Shown here in pieces: positions 35,265 to 45,319 of a stretch of DNA of 64,000 bases; the first letter of the stretch is position 1, and each line of letters begins with the position of its first letter. The DNA comes from Bacillus_CJ salitolerans (GTDB taxonomy: Bacteria > Bacillota > Bacilli > Bacillales > SA4): assembly GCF_042680805.1 (NCBI RefSeq), contig NZ_JBHUEM010000020.1, positions 310,001 through 374,000 on the forward strand, written 5' to 3'. Below the pieces are notes generated by a model, which saw only the letters and a program-made list of their open reading frames with translations, was not told where the DNA came from and searched no databases. Position numbers and translations under genes: made by a program.

Positions 35265-35465
35265 CTATAGATTTTCACCATCATTCACAGATTGACCATT
35301 ATCAATTGAGGTTGTTAAATACTCCCTTTCAGGTAAATCACTTTGAACATAATGACTTCCCTCAGACTTTTTCAACTCATTATTGAATTTCTTTTTCCTC
35401 TTATCATATAAAAAAGCTGATATTAAAAGAATTGAAAAAGAAATTTTAAAAAAAATCCAAAGCAA
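35265..35465 (-). CDS. Small membrane-anchored protein
   Basis: 66 residues from TTG 35465, which follows AGGGAGGAG by 7 bases; the in-frame ATG 35483 overlaps that ribosome site. One N-terminal hydrophobic helix (WIFFKISFSILLISAFLY), then a basic patch DKRKKKF and an acidic, polar tail. No family recognised. Adjacent to mobile-element remnants. Confidence 0.55.
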   Translation of the reverse strand: MLWIFFKISFSILLISAFLYDKRKKKFNNELKKSEGSHYVQSDLPEREYLTTSIDNGQSVNDGENL

Positions 35466-35534
35466 AGTATCTCCTCCCTTCAACTCTATATTTTACCATG
35501 AAAATCCATCATCCTTCTTCATACAGATAGGTAA

Positions 35535-35605
35535 AGGTTTGAAGTTATCTCCCCCTGTTCACAACGTACATACGACTTTCACCGCATACGGCGTTCCAAC
35601 TAATT
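35535..35605 (-). mobile_element. Group II intron 3' (domain V-like) remnant
   Basis: Read on minus, GCCGTATGCGGTGAAAGTCG followed by TATGTACGTTGTGAAC matches the conserved domain V stem region that follows LtrA-type intron ORFs, with GGGGGAGATAACTTC beyond. Only this 3' piece is present. It lies against an IS110 remnant. It may have come from the same intron type as the RT remnant at 28 kb, now 7 kb away. Confidence 0.6.
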
Positions 35606-35631
35606 CAATTCATTCGAATCTGGTAAACAAA

Positions 35632-35977
35632 AGTCCTCTAAAACTAAAAAAAGGTAATAAATACTTAAAATCAGCATTAATTGAAGCAGCCCATTCAGTC
35701 AGAGGATCAAAAAACTACCTTGGTGCTCTCTATCGGCGAACAGCAGCACGCAAAGCGAGCAGGAAATGTAGTAGCCCATGCCATATTACGTATCGCCTAT
35801 TATCTATTAACACGGAAAGAAATGTACGTAGACTTAGGCGAAGATTACTTCGATAAACAACGTGAACAATTCATTGTAAGACACTCGCTCCGAAGATTAG
35901 AAAGCATAGGTTATACCGTTTCCTTTCAGAAGCTAAAATATCTTGATCCAGTTAACGTTAGCTATCTTACAACCTAG
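35632..35977 (+). pseudogene. IS110-family transposase, C-terminal remnant
   Basis: The first part reads KKGNKYLKSALIEAAHSVRG then YLGALYRRTAARK. The frame changes near 35750 and continues AGNVVAHAILRIAYYLLTRK, then YVDLGEDYFDKQREQ and a degraded tail. This is the Transposase_20 region of IS110 enzymes with one frameshift. The DEDD N-terminal half is absent. No ends recognised. Confidence 0.7.
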
Positions 35978-36083
35978 AAAAAGCGCTCCTATTTTTAAAA
36001 AAAGAATGAGCTGCGTCTTCTTTAGTATTGCCATTTTTTCTACATGCCAGAATTTAATTTTCATGGTATGGTAGTAAGTTTAA

Positions 36084-36965
36084 TTACAATTTTTCAATCT
36101 CTCCAAAAGTAATTTTCATGCTGGGGGCGTATATTAAAGAGGAATCCATGTTAAATACTTGTGAAAACAGCAGTTCAGCCTCAAATTGTTCCTGTGCTTC
36201 CTTAATTGTGACCCCTTGTTTTTGCAAACTTTCAATAAACTGATCTATATTTACAGGTTCTCCACCTACTCCGTCTTCTTTGAGCGAATTAAACAATTTT
36301 TGTTTATCTTGTTGATTCATATCGGGATGGAGGAAATTAACCTTATCACTGACTCGGCACTCAATATTTTTCACACCCAATTCAGATAGGTATTGAGGCA
36401 CTTTTGCTCCGATATTTCCATTTTTACCACTTTTGTTTGCACTCTCTTCGAATAATCTCTGTAGGATACCAAGTGGAACAACCCGTGATTGTTCAACCCC
36501 TTCAAGTTCGTATGATGACATACCCGAAATCCAATGTGGTTCAAAACAAATAATTTTTCCATTGTTAACAATAGAATCTACCATTGTTTGAAGCATTCTT
36601 TTTGGTTCGGACATGTGTAATAAAAAAGCATGGCAAACAGCAATGTCGTACTTTTTCTCTAATTCTATCTCATTTGTATCTTCTACAAAGAATTCCGTTT
36701 CATATGGAAGGTTATGAAAATACTCTATCGCCTTATTAATCAGTTGTTGTCCCTTATCTATCCCAGTATATTTAGAACCTTTTGGTAAAATAGGTAGTAA
36801 TTTAAGTCCTAAATACCCATATCCACAACCAAAATCAATAATATGTACTGGTTTAGTAATCTTCCAAACTCTACTCACTAAAAACTCTAAATAGTCATCG
36901 TTATAATATAAATCTCTTGTTCTTTTAAGGTATTCCAGTTGGGTATCCCAATAATACTTCTCCAT
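36084..36965 (-). CDS. Class I SAM-dependent methyltransferase
   Basis: 293 residues. SAM site IIDFGCGYGYLGLKLL (motif I, about residue 42), acidic motif II in YTGIDKGQQL, post-motif VEDTNEIEL and CHAFLLHM. The C-terminal 100 residues are an extra mainly helical part. AGGGAGGA precedes ATG. Small-molecule methyltransferase; substrate unknown. The adjacent phosphotransferase gene 142 bases upstream, on the same strand, is separated by a hairpin, so the two are probably independent. Confidence 0.85.
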   Translation of the reverse strand: MEKYYWDTQLEYLKRTRDLYYNDDYLEFLVSRVWKITKPVHIIDFGCGYGYLGLKLLPILPKGSKYTGIDKGQQLINKAIEYFHNLPYETEFFVEDTNEIELEKKYDIAVCHAFLLHMSEPKRMLQTMVDSIVNNGKIICFEPHWISGMSSYELEGVEQSRVVPLGILQRLFEESANKSGKNGNIGAKVPQYLSELGVKNIECRVSDKVNFLHPDMNQQDKQKLFNSLKEDGVGGEPVNIDQFIESLQKQGVTIKEAQEQFEAELLFSQVFNMDSSLIYAPSMKITFGEIEKL

Positions 36966-37056
36966 TTAAGTCCTCCCTATCTTTCTTTTTTAATGAAAAG
37001 AATTCTGTACAAACTTTACAATCCTTCTTCCACTAATCTGCCCAATAGTTGAAGAA

Positions 37057-37083
37057 GGCGATTGCTGTTGTTCAATAATCGCC
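37057..37083. terminator. Hairpin after the phosphotransferase gene
   Basis: GGCGATTG / CAATAATCGCC, 8-11 bp with a small bulge, 24 bases past the stop. The T content after it on minus is modest (TTCTTCAA). Confidence 0.55.
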
Positions 37084-37106
37084 CCCGTTCGAATAAAATG
37101 TTGTTT

Positions 37107-38108
37107 TTATTCTATATCCAACAGAAAAGGTTTATTATCCAGTAAAGCTCTACAATACTTTTGTGTTACATAAGGCATTCTCCGCTGTATCCATTCGTGA
37201 GCTTTTTGGTTATTGACCATAAAGCCAAATCCTCCGAAAATTGCTAAAATAAAACCCGCACTTATTAGCAACTCGTCTTCTTCACTAAGAGGTCTTAATG
37301 CTTTATATCCTTCTAACACTTTTTTTCTAAGATTAATATCAAATGATGTAAGACTAATACCAATATCGAATAGATAGTAACCATAACCTGCGAAACCAAA
37401 GTCAATAGGGATAACTGTATCATTATTTACAATTATGTTACCACCTTGAAAGTCAGCGTGTATAATCCCCCAATTATTATTCACTTTTGGTGTTCTATCG
37501 AAGATAATTTTTATATATTTCATAGTGTCTAAAATCACATCATACTGTTTAGATGTAAATAAATTAATCTCAACACCATACTGTAATCTATCAGTTAAAT
37601 TCCTATACTTTTCAATATCGTAATTTGGTCGTATAAATGGATGCGGGATAATCCAGTTATTTGAGAAATTATGTAATTCTGCTAATACCACTCCTACTTC
37701 ATAAGAAAGTTTTTCTGAATTTAGTTCCTTTCCTGTATAGACAACGCCCTCTTTCCAAGTAAGGAGTGTTGCCAATGGAGTAAGATTATTATCCACATCA
37801 ACAATTGTAGAAACATAGTTTCCATTTTGATTATTAATGGGTTGCTGTAAATTTATAGAAGTTTGTTCGTTTAAACTTTTTAACAATTCCATCTCTGCGT
37901 TTATTCCTTCAAAGGTATGTTGTACACCTTGTAGTCCGGAAGTAATAGGGGAATGAATTCGCAAAACATAAGAATTGTTGTCGTCATTGTTATCTATTTT
38001 TAATGTGAGATTGTCGTTATGTCTTATAAAACTTGAAGAATAATTAGTAATTCCATATTGACCCAATGCAATTTCAATAAGTTTTTCGGGATTATTAGTT
38101 TTATTCAT
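37107..38108 (-). CDS. APH-fold phosphotransferase (homoserine kinase II-like)
   Basis: 333 residues of the aminoglycoside phosphotransferase/choline kinase fold. The catalytic loop WGIIHADFQGGNIIV (HxDxxxxN) and the metal motif VIPIDFGFAGYG are intact at about residues 215-245. The N-lobe SYVLRIHSP contains the expected strand. Neighbours give no pathway hint. Could act on an aminoglycoside, amino alcohol or sugar. It is unlike the truncated phosphotransferase scrap at 32 kb, which is from another gene. Confidence 0.8.
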   Translation of the reverse strand: MNKTNNPEKLIEIALGQYGITNYSSSFIRHNDNLTLKIDNNDDNNSYVLRIHSPITSGLQGVQHTFEGINAEMELLKSLNEQTSINLQQPINNQNGNYVSTIVDVDNNLTPLATLLTWKEGVVYTGKELNSEKLSYEVGVVLAELHNFSNNWIIPHPFIRPNYDIEKYRNLTDRLQYGVEINLFTSKQYDVILDTMKYIKIIFDRTPKVNNNWGIIHADFQGGNIIVNNDTVIPIDFGFAGYGYYLFDIGISLTSFDINLRKKVLEGYKALRPLSEEDELLISAGFILAIFGGFGFMVNNQKAHEWIQRRMPYVTQKYCRALLDNKPFLLDIE

Positions 38109-38303
38109 TTTAATGTATCTCTCCTTATTCTTCTAAAATCAAGCTACTACTTCTTCAACTATTCTGCTCGTTAGTACAATATCGACTTATATCAATTTTA
38201 CGATAATATCCCAAAACTTCACTCTAAATTTATGATAAGAAAAAGACAATCAATTTAATGATTGCCTTGAATAACTCTTTCCCCTCGTTACATAATTAAG
38301 GAA

Positions 38304-38792
38304 TTACTTCTCAATTATCTTTTTGTCTATTAATTCTTTTATGCTCTTTGTATCTCTAGTAGATAGCGGTAATGCTACAGTTTCAAATATAGATTCATCA
38401 TTTATCAAACATTTATTTAATATTAGTCCAAAGCCGTAAGCATCAATATTTTCACATGAATGCGTCCCCTCTTCAAAAAGGCTTACATTGTTGTTGGTTA
38501 TCTCATAACTTTCGTCTAATTGTCTAGTTATGACTAGCTCTCCTGTCATTGTTCCATGTGGCATTGGTTCGTGAATAATAACTATGTTGTCAGTCTTACC
38601 TACTATAAAGTTTTCTAAGTTTTCTAGGTGGTGAACGGAAAAAAGATTATTTAGCACAGCCTCCCCTAAGTTTTGGTCATTGTATTTAACAATAACTCTA
38701 AGATCCTGTTTGATTTTATCACCACTTTCTACACTACATCCCATTAGAATAATAATAAAAGCTAAACAAAAACCGGAAAATATTCTTCGCAT
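38304..38792 (-). CDS. Lipoprotein, unknown function
   Basis: 162 residues with lipobox LMGC at about residues 16-19. The mature region has beta-strand-like stretches (DNIVIIHEPMPHG, GELVITRQLDESYEI) and two Cys (SCENID and NKCLIND) that may form a disulfide outside the cell. GGGG precedes the ATG. No family known to me. Confidence 0.65.
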   Translation of the reverse strand: MRRIFSGFCLAFIIILMGCSVESGDKIKQDLRVIVKYNDQNLGEAVLNNLFSVHHLENLENFIVGKTDNIVIIHEPMPHGTMTGELVITRQLDESYEITNNNVSLFEEGTHSCENIDAYGFGLILNKCLINDESIFETVALPLSTRDTKSIKELIDKKIIEK

Positions 38793-39262
38793 TACATTAC
38801 CCCCTTTGTATTTATATTAATATATCATAAAGAATAGTTTCAAGAAAATGGAATTTTATTTTCATAAACGATCAAGCATTAAAAAAAGTTCAGTTTGTTA
38901 GCTGAACAAATAAATTCCATATTATTCCCCCTGTTCGTAATATAAGGTTTGCCAGATATTAAGCTGTAACCTATAGAGTAGAAACTTTTCTTAGTTGTAT
39001 AAATTTAATAAATAACCCATTAGATTAGGATTCTTCTTGCATTAAACTACCTGTTAGTTTAAGTACAAAAATTCACAACTTTTTACATAAATTAACAACA
39101 AAAAATCACCTTATCTTAGAAACATAAAGAGCAAAGGTGATGTAAATCATACTGTATTTTAGGTTATCAATCTATATTTTATATAATCGAACTATGTTTT
39201 AAATGTACTATCTTTATTAAAAACTACAATAATAGCTCCTTTATCCATGTCTAAACTAAAAA
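38793..39262. other. Region without genes before the chemoreceptor 3' end
   Basis: About 470 AT-rich bases. A short hairpin GTTCAG / CTGAAC occurs near 38890-38906 with an upstream A run. Nothing else is supported. Confidence 0.4.
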
Positions 39263-39292
39263 AGCAGAACCGTTTTTTTTCACCAGTCCTGC
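39263..39292 (-). terminator. Terminator of the chemoreceptor gene
   Basis: On minus: AGCAGGAC / GTTCTGCT (one G-U pair) with an A-rich loop, followed by TTTTTTAG. It begins 8 bases past the stop. Confidence 0.75.
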
Positions 39293-39299
39293 TCTAATC

Positions 39300-41324
39300 T
39301 TAGATAATAAATTTATTTAATTCGTCTCTTAACACTCTAGATTGTGATTCCAACTCTTCTGCTAAAGTATTTAATTGTTCCATTGCTGCTGTGGTTTGTT
39401 GTACAGAAGCTGATACTTCCTCTGTTCCAGCTGCTGTTTCTTGACTGATTGATGTAATGTGACTTGCATTCGATACTAATATATCTTTTTGACTTACCAT
39501 TTCCTTCATTGACTTAACAATTCTAGTTATGTTTACATTATTACTTTCTATCACCGATTTAATCGTTGAGAATGAACTGTTTGTCTCATGTACTGCTTGC
39601 CCTTGTTGATCTAGGACATCATTCGTTTTAGAGATTAAACCAACCGTCTTTTTTGTTTCAGTTTGCATTTTTTCAACGATTTGTGCAATTTGACCTAACG
39701 CTGTTTCGGACTGTTCAGCCAGTTTTCTAACCTCATCTGCAACAACAGCGAATCCTTTTCCATGTTCACCAGCTCTTGCCGCTTCAATGGCTGCATTTAA
39801 CGCTAATAAATTCGTTTGGTTTGCAATTTCAGTTATTGTTTTTACAATATTATTAATATTGTTCGACTTTTCATCAAGTGATCCGACAGCTTTATTCATA
39901 TCTGTCATCATGTCTTTCGTACGTGAAAACTGATCTAAGAGGGTTTGAACAGTATTCATCCCTTCATCCGATACTTTAGATAATGAATGAGATTCTGCTT
40001 GTATTTCATGTGTTTGAGTTTCAACATCTTTAATTATAGTTGCTAGCCTGTTAGTTGCTTGAATGTTATTTTCCAGTATATCTGTTTGTTCTGATGCTCC
40101 TGTTGCAATTTGTCCCATCGTTACTGAAACCTCGTTTGAAGCGGCTGTGTTTTCTTCAGCACTGGCTACTAAGGTTTGGGAAGCGTCGCTTACTTCAAAT
40201 GAAACATCTGAAACCTTCTTTAATATGCTTCGGAATTGCTGTATCATACTGGAGAAGCTTACTGACAACTGACCAATCTCATCTTTTCTTGTAACTTCAA
40301 TGTCAGCCAATAAATTCCCGCCTTCAATTTCTTTCATCGATTGTTGAAGAGCTTTTATTGGTTTTACTATCCGTCTAGTAATTACAAAAGATATTATGAT
40401 CGCTAATAAAAGACTAATAGCTAACGTAAGGATAATAGGATATAAAATCGCTTGGCCTTTACTATTCAGCTCTGATGTATAAACTGTTCCTGCAATTTTC
40501 CATCCAGTCAATGGGTTCGTGACATACACCATGATCTTCTCCTGGCCTTCAAACTGGTAATGGATTACTCCACTTTCTCCCTCTGCTTTCATTTTTGTAA
40601 AATAGTCCTCTCCAGATACATTCACACCAATATATTCTGCATTTGGATGTACGAGGTAGTGACCTGCATTATCAAAGAGAACACCGTACCCTGTCTCTCC
40701 AATATTTATTTCACTAATAAATTCTGTTAGAGTGGACAAATCAATATCAACAGAAAATACTCCAATAATTTGACCTGATTTTTGAACAGCCTTTGCTGCA
40801 CTTACAATAATCTCTTTTGTAGCCGTGTCAACATAAGGCTCCGTCCAAATGATTTCTGTAGGATTCTCAATTGCTTGCTGATACCATGGCCTTGTGCGCG
40901 CATCATAACCTTCTGGCAGATCGACTTCAGGGTAAAGGATCATTTCTCCATTACTTGCTGTTCCCATATATACGTTTACAAAGTCTGGATTAATATCTTT
41001 AGTATGTTTAAATTCCTCCAAAATAAGATTGATGGATCCCTCTGTTTGATAATCATGTAACAACGGATCTTGGCTAATCAAATCAACAGTTCGATTTATA
41101 TCATCTAAAAACATTGAATACGAACGGTTAATACTTGCCATTTCATTACTTACACCAGCCACCAACTCATTTGTGGTAATGGAAATGCTTTTTTGGTAAC
41201 TTACAAATGAAATGACCAAACCGGTTAGCACAATTGTTGCAATAAAAGGGATTAAGATTTGTCTTTGTAATGTCTTAGTTAAGATGCTTCCACTCGATTG
41301 CTTTTTCGTCCTTAATTTTTTCAT
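39300..41324 (-). CDS. Methyl-accepting chemotaxis protein with Cache domain
   Basis: 674 residues. Membrane helix 1 at about residues 20-45, an extracytoplasmic dCache sensor (TRPWYQQAIENP and GVFSVDIDLSTL are typical), helix 2 at about 290-310, HAMP (RRIVKPIKALQQSMKEIEGG), then a long coiled signalling domain. The hairpin tip is recognisable (IANQTNLLALNAAIEAARAG, GKGFAVVADEVRKLAEQS), where CheA and CheW dock. Methylatable Glu/Gln lie in the flanking helices. Ligand probably a small organic molecule such as an amino acid, by family analogy. Monocistronic. Confidence 0.9.
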   Translation of the reverse strand: MKKLRTKKQSSGSILTKTLQRQILIPFIATIVLTGLVISFVSYQKSISITTNELVAGVSNEMASINRSYSMFLDDINRTVDLISQDPLLHDYQTEGSINLILEEFKHTKDINPDFVNVYMGTASNGEMILYPEVDLPEGYDARTRPWYQQAIENPTEIIWTEPYVDTATKEIIVSAAKAVQKSGQIIGVFSVDIDLSTLTEFISEINIGETGYGVLFDNAGHYLVHPNAEYIGVNVSGEDYFTKMKAEGESGVIHYQFEGQEKIMVYVTNPLTGWKIAGTVYTSELNSKGQAILYPIILTLAISLLLAIIISFVITRRIVKPIKALQQSMKEIEGGNLLADIEVTRKDEIGQLSVSFSSMIQQFRSILKKVSDVSFEVSDASQTLVASAEENTAASNEVSVTMGQIATGASEQTDILENNIQATNRLATIIKDVETQTHEIQAESHSLSKVSDEGMNTVQTLLDQFSRTKDMMTDMNKAVGSLDEKSNNINNIVKTITEIANQTNLLALNAAIEAARAGEHGKGFAVVADEVRKLAEQSETALGQIAQIVEKMQTETKKTVGLISKTNDVLDQQGQAVHETNSSFSTIKSVIESNNVNITRIVKSMKEMVSQKDILVSNASHITSISQETAAGTEEVSASVQQTTAAMEQLNTLAEELESQSRVLRDELNKFII

Positions 41325-41681
41325 AGCCTCTACCCCTATTTATTATAATTTTCTGTATGTTTTAACTATATCTATTTGTGGCAATATTGTCTAGACATTT
41401 TTTGACAACATTCGACATCATTCGACGGTACTTATTTCCTAATTCATATTTACAATGAATAAAGCTTTCTAGTTTTGAACCTTCCTTTAACCTTGCCACG
41501 TCTGAACTCCATGCCTTTGACAAAGGTTTTCAATTCTAAAAAAAAACAGCTTTCATAAATGAAAGCTGCATTTTTTTAGATAAGACTAACCATTATAGAA
41601 TTTATTTATAGAGAGATATCAATAATTCTTTATCTTCTAATACTAGTCACCATTTCAATTGTTATAGTATTTTAGAGTAAC
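41325..41681. other. Region upstream of the chemoreceptor
   Basis: No gene. The chemoreceptor promoter should lie within 41330-41440 on minus; TTGTCG(A) repeats occur near 41403-41430 but I cannot fix hexamers. A terminator follows at 41536-41577. Confidence 0.4.
41536..41577. terminator. Bidirectional terminator
   Basis: CAGCTTTCAT / ATGAAAGCTG with a 2-base gap, A8 before and T7 after. It serves the GDYXXLXY/DUF2157 operon on minus, about 100 bases beyond its stop. Confidence 0.85.
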
Positions 41682-42260
41682 CTATTGTTGGTTAATTGAT
41701 TCGATACCGATAATATCTGTTAAAACCGGATATCCATTTTGTATTTTTACAGAAACTAAAACTTGACCTTCTCTTGCTTGGTCCTCAAGTTCTAATCCTG
41801 TACCTTCTTCAACATAAAATCTTTCAATACCATACTCTACACGTACGTATTCCTTAAAATTTGCACCTTCGTTCCAGCTATTATCCTCTATATACGGACT
41901 CATACTACCTTTAATATATATACCATCAGGCTTTTGTTCACTCACATATTCAGCTCGATAAACACCATTTTCTCCACGGGCTAATGACACAAATACGGAT
42001 AGTTGACGATTGTATTCATAGCCTTCTAACTTCTTTTTAATGGTTGGATCAATAAGAGAAACATCTATTTCTTCAATTTCTAAATCTAATATGACATAAT
42101 CTCCATAAAACAAGTCCCTTGGATCAATTGGGATGGTAGCAAGAGTGATTTCTGTACCATGTATCATCGTACTTACAGGTTTATATAGCATACTAGTCAA
42201 AACAAGAAGCGGCATAAGCAAAGAAACCCAGAACCATTTATTTGGTACTCTTTTTTTGCT
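41682..42260 (-). CDS. GDYXXLXY-domain protein
   Basis: About 192 residues: one N-terminal membrane helix (WFWVSLLMPLLVLTSML) and an extracytoplasmic domain containing DPRDLFYGDYVILDLEIEE, the GDYxxLxY motif that names the family. The start is probably ATG 42260 (or 42272), inside the end of the DUF2157 gene, so translation is coupled. These two proteins are regularly adjacent and presumed to work together at the membrane; the role is unknown. Confidence 0.8.
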   Translation of the reverse strand, partial: SKKRVPNKWFWVSLLMPLLVLTSMLYKPVSTMIHGTEITLATIPIDPRDLFYGDYVILDLEIEEIDVSLIDPTIKKKLEGYEYNRQLSVFVSLARGENGVYRAEYVSEQKPDGIYIKGSMSPYIEDNSWNEGANFKEYVRVEYGIERFYVEEGTGLELEDQAREGQVLVSVKIQNGYPVLTDIIGIESINQQ

Positions 42261-43656
42261 CATATTTTCCATCTCCTCTCCTTGTTTTCTCAAACCAAAA
42301 GCCTAAACAAAGTAGAAGAATTCCCCCTATTAAAAACGCAATGGATTTATTCATAAAGACTAAAGACAGATCAACATAAAAACGGAAGATAAGTATACTA
42401 ACGATCAATACACCGAAAAGCTTGTTTTTATATACTAAATACACCCCATATACTATATAAGCTAATCCAAAAAACATCCATACCGGACCTTCTGGTAGCC
42501 CGTCATATACAATAGGGATTGTCAATACGATTCCTGAAACTAATTGAAATAAATACCCTATCCATTTCATAGCCTCTTTATAGCCTTCTATTGTGAAGTG
42601 AGTAAACACAATTCCCACCAAAAAGCTAATAAAGAAATAGAAGAATAAAACATCAATGTTCAAATGAATTAAAATAAGAAAAATAAATTGAATGCTAAGG
42701 ATCACATTTATGATAAACAAGATGACGGACTTTTTCATAAATTTATGACCAATTATAATCAAAAAGACCGTAAGAGTGCCGAATAAAAGTGCGAAATAAA
42801 CGTTATCTATTCCATTTAGAAACAAAGTAAATTCAGCAAATTGATACAAAAGGAAAAAATTAACAACTACAAGATAGGGCTCCTTCGGAAAGACAAATTT
42901 ACTCAAAGCAAATAGACCGAGCAAAATAGGTGGTATCCAAAACCAATGAAACGTATCATCTATCATGACTTTGAGCTCTACAAACTGATAAAGTAAAAAG
43001 AAATTAGCGATAATAAGATATTGACTAAAATCACCAGTATATCGAACAGCTACAAATAATAATGGCAGAATGATTAGCATCCACAATGAAGGATCACCGC
43101 TAGCTGGAGTCATAAAGTTTAATTGAATGGAGAGATAAAATAACCCATATCCTGCACCATAAAGAACTTTATCTTTCAAGTAGAACGCTAACGGAATAAT
43201 TCCAATAGCCCATGCCATAAATGCTGTTCCAATATTTCCACCTAAGTGAAACATTTGTCCGATATAGAATATTTCCGCTCCATACATAAAGGCACCGATA
43301 TAATATAATGCCCTGGACGTCACTGGCTTTTTCTCCTCAAGCAACCATGCAGCAGCATAGGCGATAAAAAGTGTAACTAGCAATAAAGAAAATTTCTCCA
43401 TAGTTGACATAGCAGACCAGTTACTTGCAACAAAACTTAGTACACCCAACCCAATTAAGATCGATCCAATCATGGTTATGATTTGTATAAAATTTAGTCG
43501 TACAGATTGCTTTTGTGGTCTAGATTGGTGGTCATTAATGAAATAGTGTTGAAGGAAGCTTTCAGCTTGGTTAGGTGACAATTCCCCTATTTCTTCAAGA
43601 TATAATAGTTCTCTCTTTAAAATATTGTATTGAAAAGTAGTAACCTCCCGTTTCAT
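42238..43656 (-). CDS. DUF2157 multi-pass membrane protein
   Basis: 472 residues: a soluble N-terminal part of about 60 residues (LLYLEEIGELSPNQAESFLQ) followed by 12 or so hydrophobic segments. The layout and the downstream GDYXXLXY partner define it as a DUF2157 protein. An internal near-duplication is visible, YLIIANFFLLYQFVELKVM against YLVVVNFFLLYQFAEFTLF, about 60 residues apart. Function not known. Confidence 0.8.
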   Translation of the reverse strand: MKREVTTFQYNILKRELLYLEEIGELSPNQAESFLQHYFINDHQSRPQKQSVRLNFIQIITMIGSILIGLGVLSFVASNWSAMSTMEKFSLLLVTLFIAYAAAWLLEEKKPVTSRALYYIGAFMYGAEIFYIGQMFHLGGNIGTAFMAWAIGIIPLAFYLKDKVLYGAGYGLFYLSIQLNFMTPASGDPSLWMLIILPLLFVAVRYTGDFSQYLIIANFFLLYQFVELKVMIDDTFHWFWIPPILLGLFALSKFVFPKEPYLVVVNFFLLYQFAEFTLFLNGIDNVYFALLFGTLTVFLIIIGHKFMKKSVILFIINVILSIQFIFLILIHLNIDVLFFYFFISFLVGIVFTHFTIEGYKEAMKWIGYLFQLVSGIVLTIPIVYDGLPEGPVWMFFGLAYIVYGVYLVYKNKLFGVLIVSILIFRFYVDLSLVFMNKSIAFLIGGILLLCLGFWFEKTRRGDGKYEQKKSTK

Positions 43657-43884
43657 GGAATCCTCCCTTCCTTTTAGAACATTACTTTACGTTAAATTAT
43701 ATCATTATTTTACCATTTATTAGAATTGCTTTTACAATCCATTTGGAATATACTTCCACTATAAGTTGTCTTTACTGATCAGAATTGAATAGATAATTGA
43801 GAGGTTGATAAACATATTCGCTATCAAAAAATCTAAACAGATACTTTGAAGAGAAAGCTAAAACGAAATAGTTGGACAAGAAGC

Positions 43885-43921
43885 AAAAAAACATCGAGTA
43901 TTAGAATACTCGATGTTTTTT
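43885..43921. terminator. Terminator after the amino-acid permease
   Basis: Perfect stem AACATCGAGTATT / AATACTCGATGTT with A7 before and T5 after, immediately past the permease stop. Confidence 0.9.
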
Positions 43922-43922
43922 A

Positions 43923-45284
43923 TTAACCTGTGCTCTTACTCCAAACTTTCTTCTGCATGATGACTGTAACAATCCCAATAATAATCACGAAGACTACACT
44001 AAAAACTAATCCTAATCGGATTGTTTCTTCCATAATCGTTCCACTAATAGCAACGAGTATTAATAGAACGCCAAAGCTGCCCAATAATTTCCCCCATACT
44101 TTGATATCTAAAATTTTAAAGGCAGAAAATATTATAAACGCCCAATTGAACAAAATGAGAATTCCAGCAGCTGTTGTGATATACTCATATATTTTTCCAG
44201 GCAATAATAAAGCTGTTACAATCGAGGCTAAGAGACCGACTGTTGCTAATAATAAAGACGGTAGTGGCAGCTGCTTCCATTTTTTGATTTTCTTTGAAAA
44301 TACGGAGGGTGCATCACCGCTATTCGCTAAAGTGACAAGTAAGGTTGTTACTCCAAATAAAGATGCTGTCATTGTCGAAAAACCCGCGATAATAATAGCA
44401 CCATTAAACACGTGTGGGAAAAACGTAATATCATATTCTTTTAGGGCTGTTACAAAAGGACTTTCCTTATCAGTGAACATGCCATGACTAGCCATTGTAA
44501 CAGCTAGTCCAAGTGAAATGACATAAATAATGACGAGCACTATTAGCATGATAAGTCCTGCTTTAGGGGCATCTTCCTTCTTTTTTAGGCTCGTGGCTAA
44601 AAGACCGATTACTTCAATACCACCGTATGCATAAAACGCATAAATAAGAGATGCCCAAAACCCCTTAAGCCCTTCAGGAAACAACTCTTTTCGTGAATCA
44701 GGAATTCCAGGATGGTTAACGTCACCCTGAATCCACCCAAACAAAGCGGCGGCTGCAATGATAATGAACATAATAATCGCAGCTGTTTTGATAACAGCGA
44801 ATAAATTCTCTGCCTTGTCAAAACCCTTACTTCCAGTTATTACGACTAATATGGATAGGATTGCATAAATTGCAGCAAATACCCACAGTGGAATATTTGG
44901 AAACCAAAATTGCGATAAAATACTAAGAGCAGTTAGTTGGCTTCCCATAATTAGGATATTAGATCCCCAGTAATTCCAGCCACAGCTGAATCCGGCCCAT
45001 TTTCCATAGGCTTTACCTGCATAGTAACAAAAAGATCCTTCCTGTGGATCTTCTGCAGTCATTTTTGCTAATAGATTGTATACGATATAAGTACCAAGAG
45101 CAGCTAAAATAAAGGAAAAAACAATTGAAGGTCCTGTTATTTTTATTCCAATAGCTGATCCAAGAAAAAATCCAGTTCCTATTGTACAGCCAACTCCAAT
45201 TAATGATAACTGCCACCACTTTAAGTTGGCTTGTTCATTTCCTTTTCCACCACTTGAACTGCTTGAAGGAACAAAAAAGTCCAT
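43923..45284 (-). CDS. APC-superfamily amino-acid permease
   Basis: 453 residues with twelve hydrophobic segments. The helix 1 signature GVGCTIGTGFFLGSA and the Ser-Phe-Cys-Tyr-Tyr-Ala segment before helix 3 identify an amino acid-polyamine-organocation transporter. The N-terminal tail is Ser-rich (PSSSSSGGKG). A good AAAGGAGGAG site precedes ATG 45284. Substrate unresolved. It follows the small alpha/beta-barrel gene by 36 bases, so both may share a transcript. Confidence 0.85.
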   Translation of the reverse strand: MDFFVPSSSSSGGKGNEQANLKWWQLSLIGVGCTIGTGFFLGSAIGIKITGPSIVFSFILAALGTYIVYNLLAKMTAEDPQEGSFCYYAGKAYGKWAGFSCGWNYWGSNILIMGSQLTALSILSQFWFPNIPLWVFAAIYAILSILVVITGSKGFDKAENLFAVIKTAAIIMFIIIAAAALFGWIQGDVNHPGIPDSRKELFPEGLKGFWASLIYAFYAYGGIEVIGLLATSLKKKEDAPKAGLIMLIVLVIIYVISLGLAVTMASHGMFTDKESPFVTALKEYDITFFPHVFNGAIIIAGFSTMTASLFGVTTLLVTLANSGDAPSVFSKKIKKWKQLPLPSLLLATVGLLASIVTALLLPGKIYEYITTAAGILILFNWAFIIFSAFKILDIKVWGKLLGSFGVLLILVAISGTIMEETIRLGLVFSVVFVIIIGIVTVIMQKKVWSKSTG

Positions 45285-45319
45285 TGGTACTCCTCCTTTC
45301 AGCCTTTACAACATTTCTT

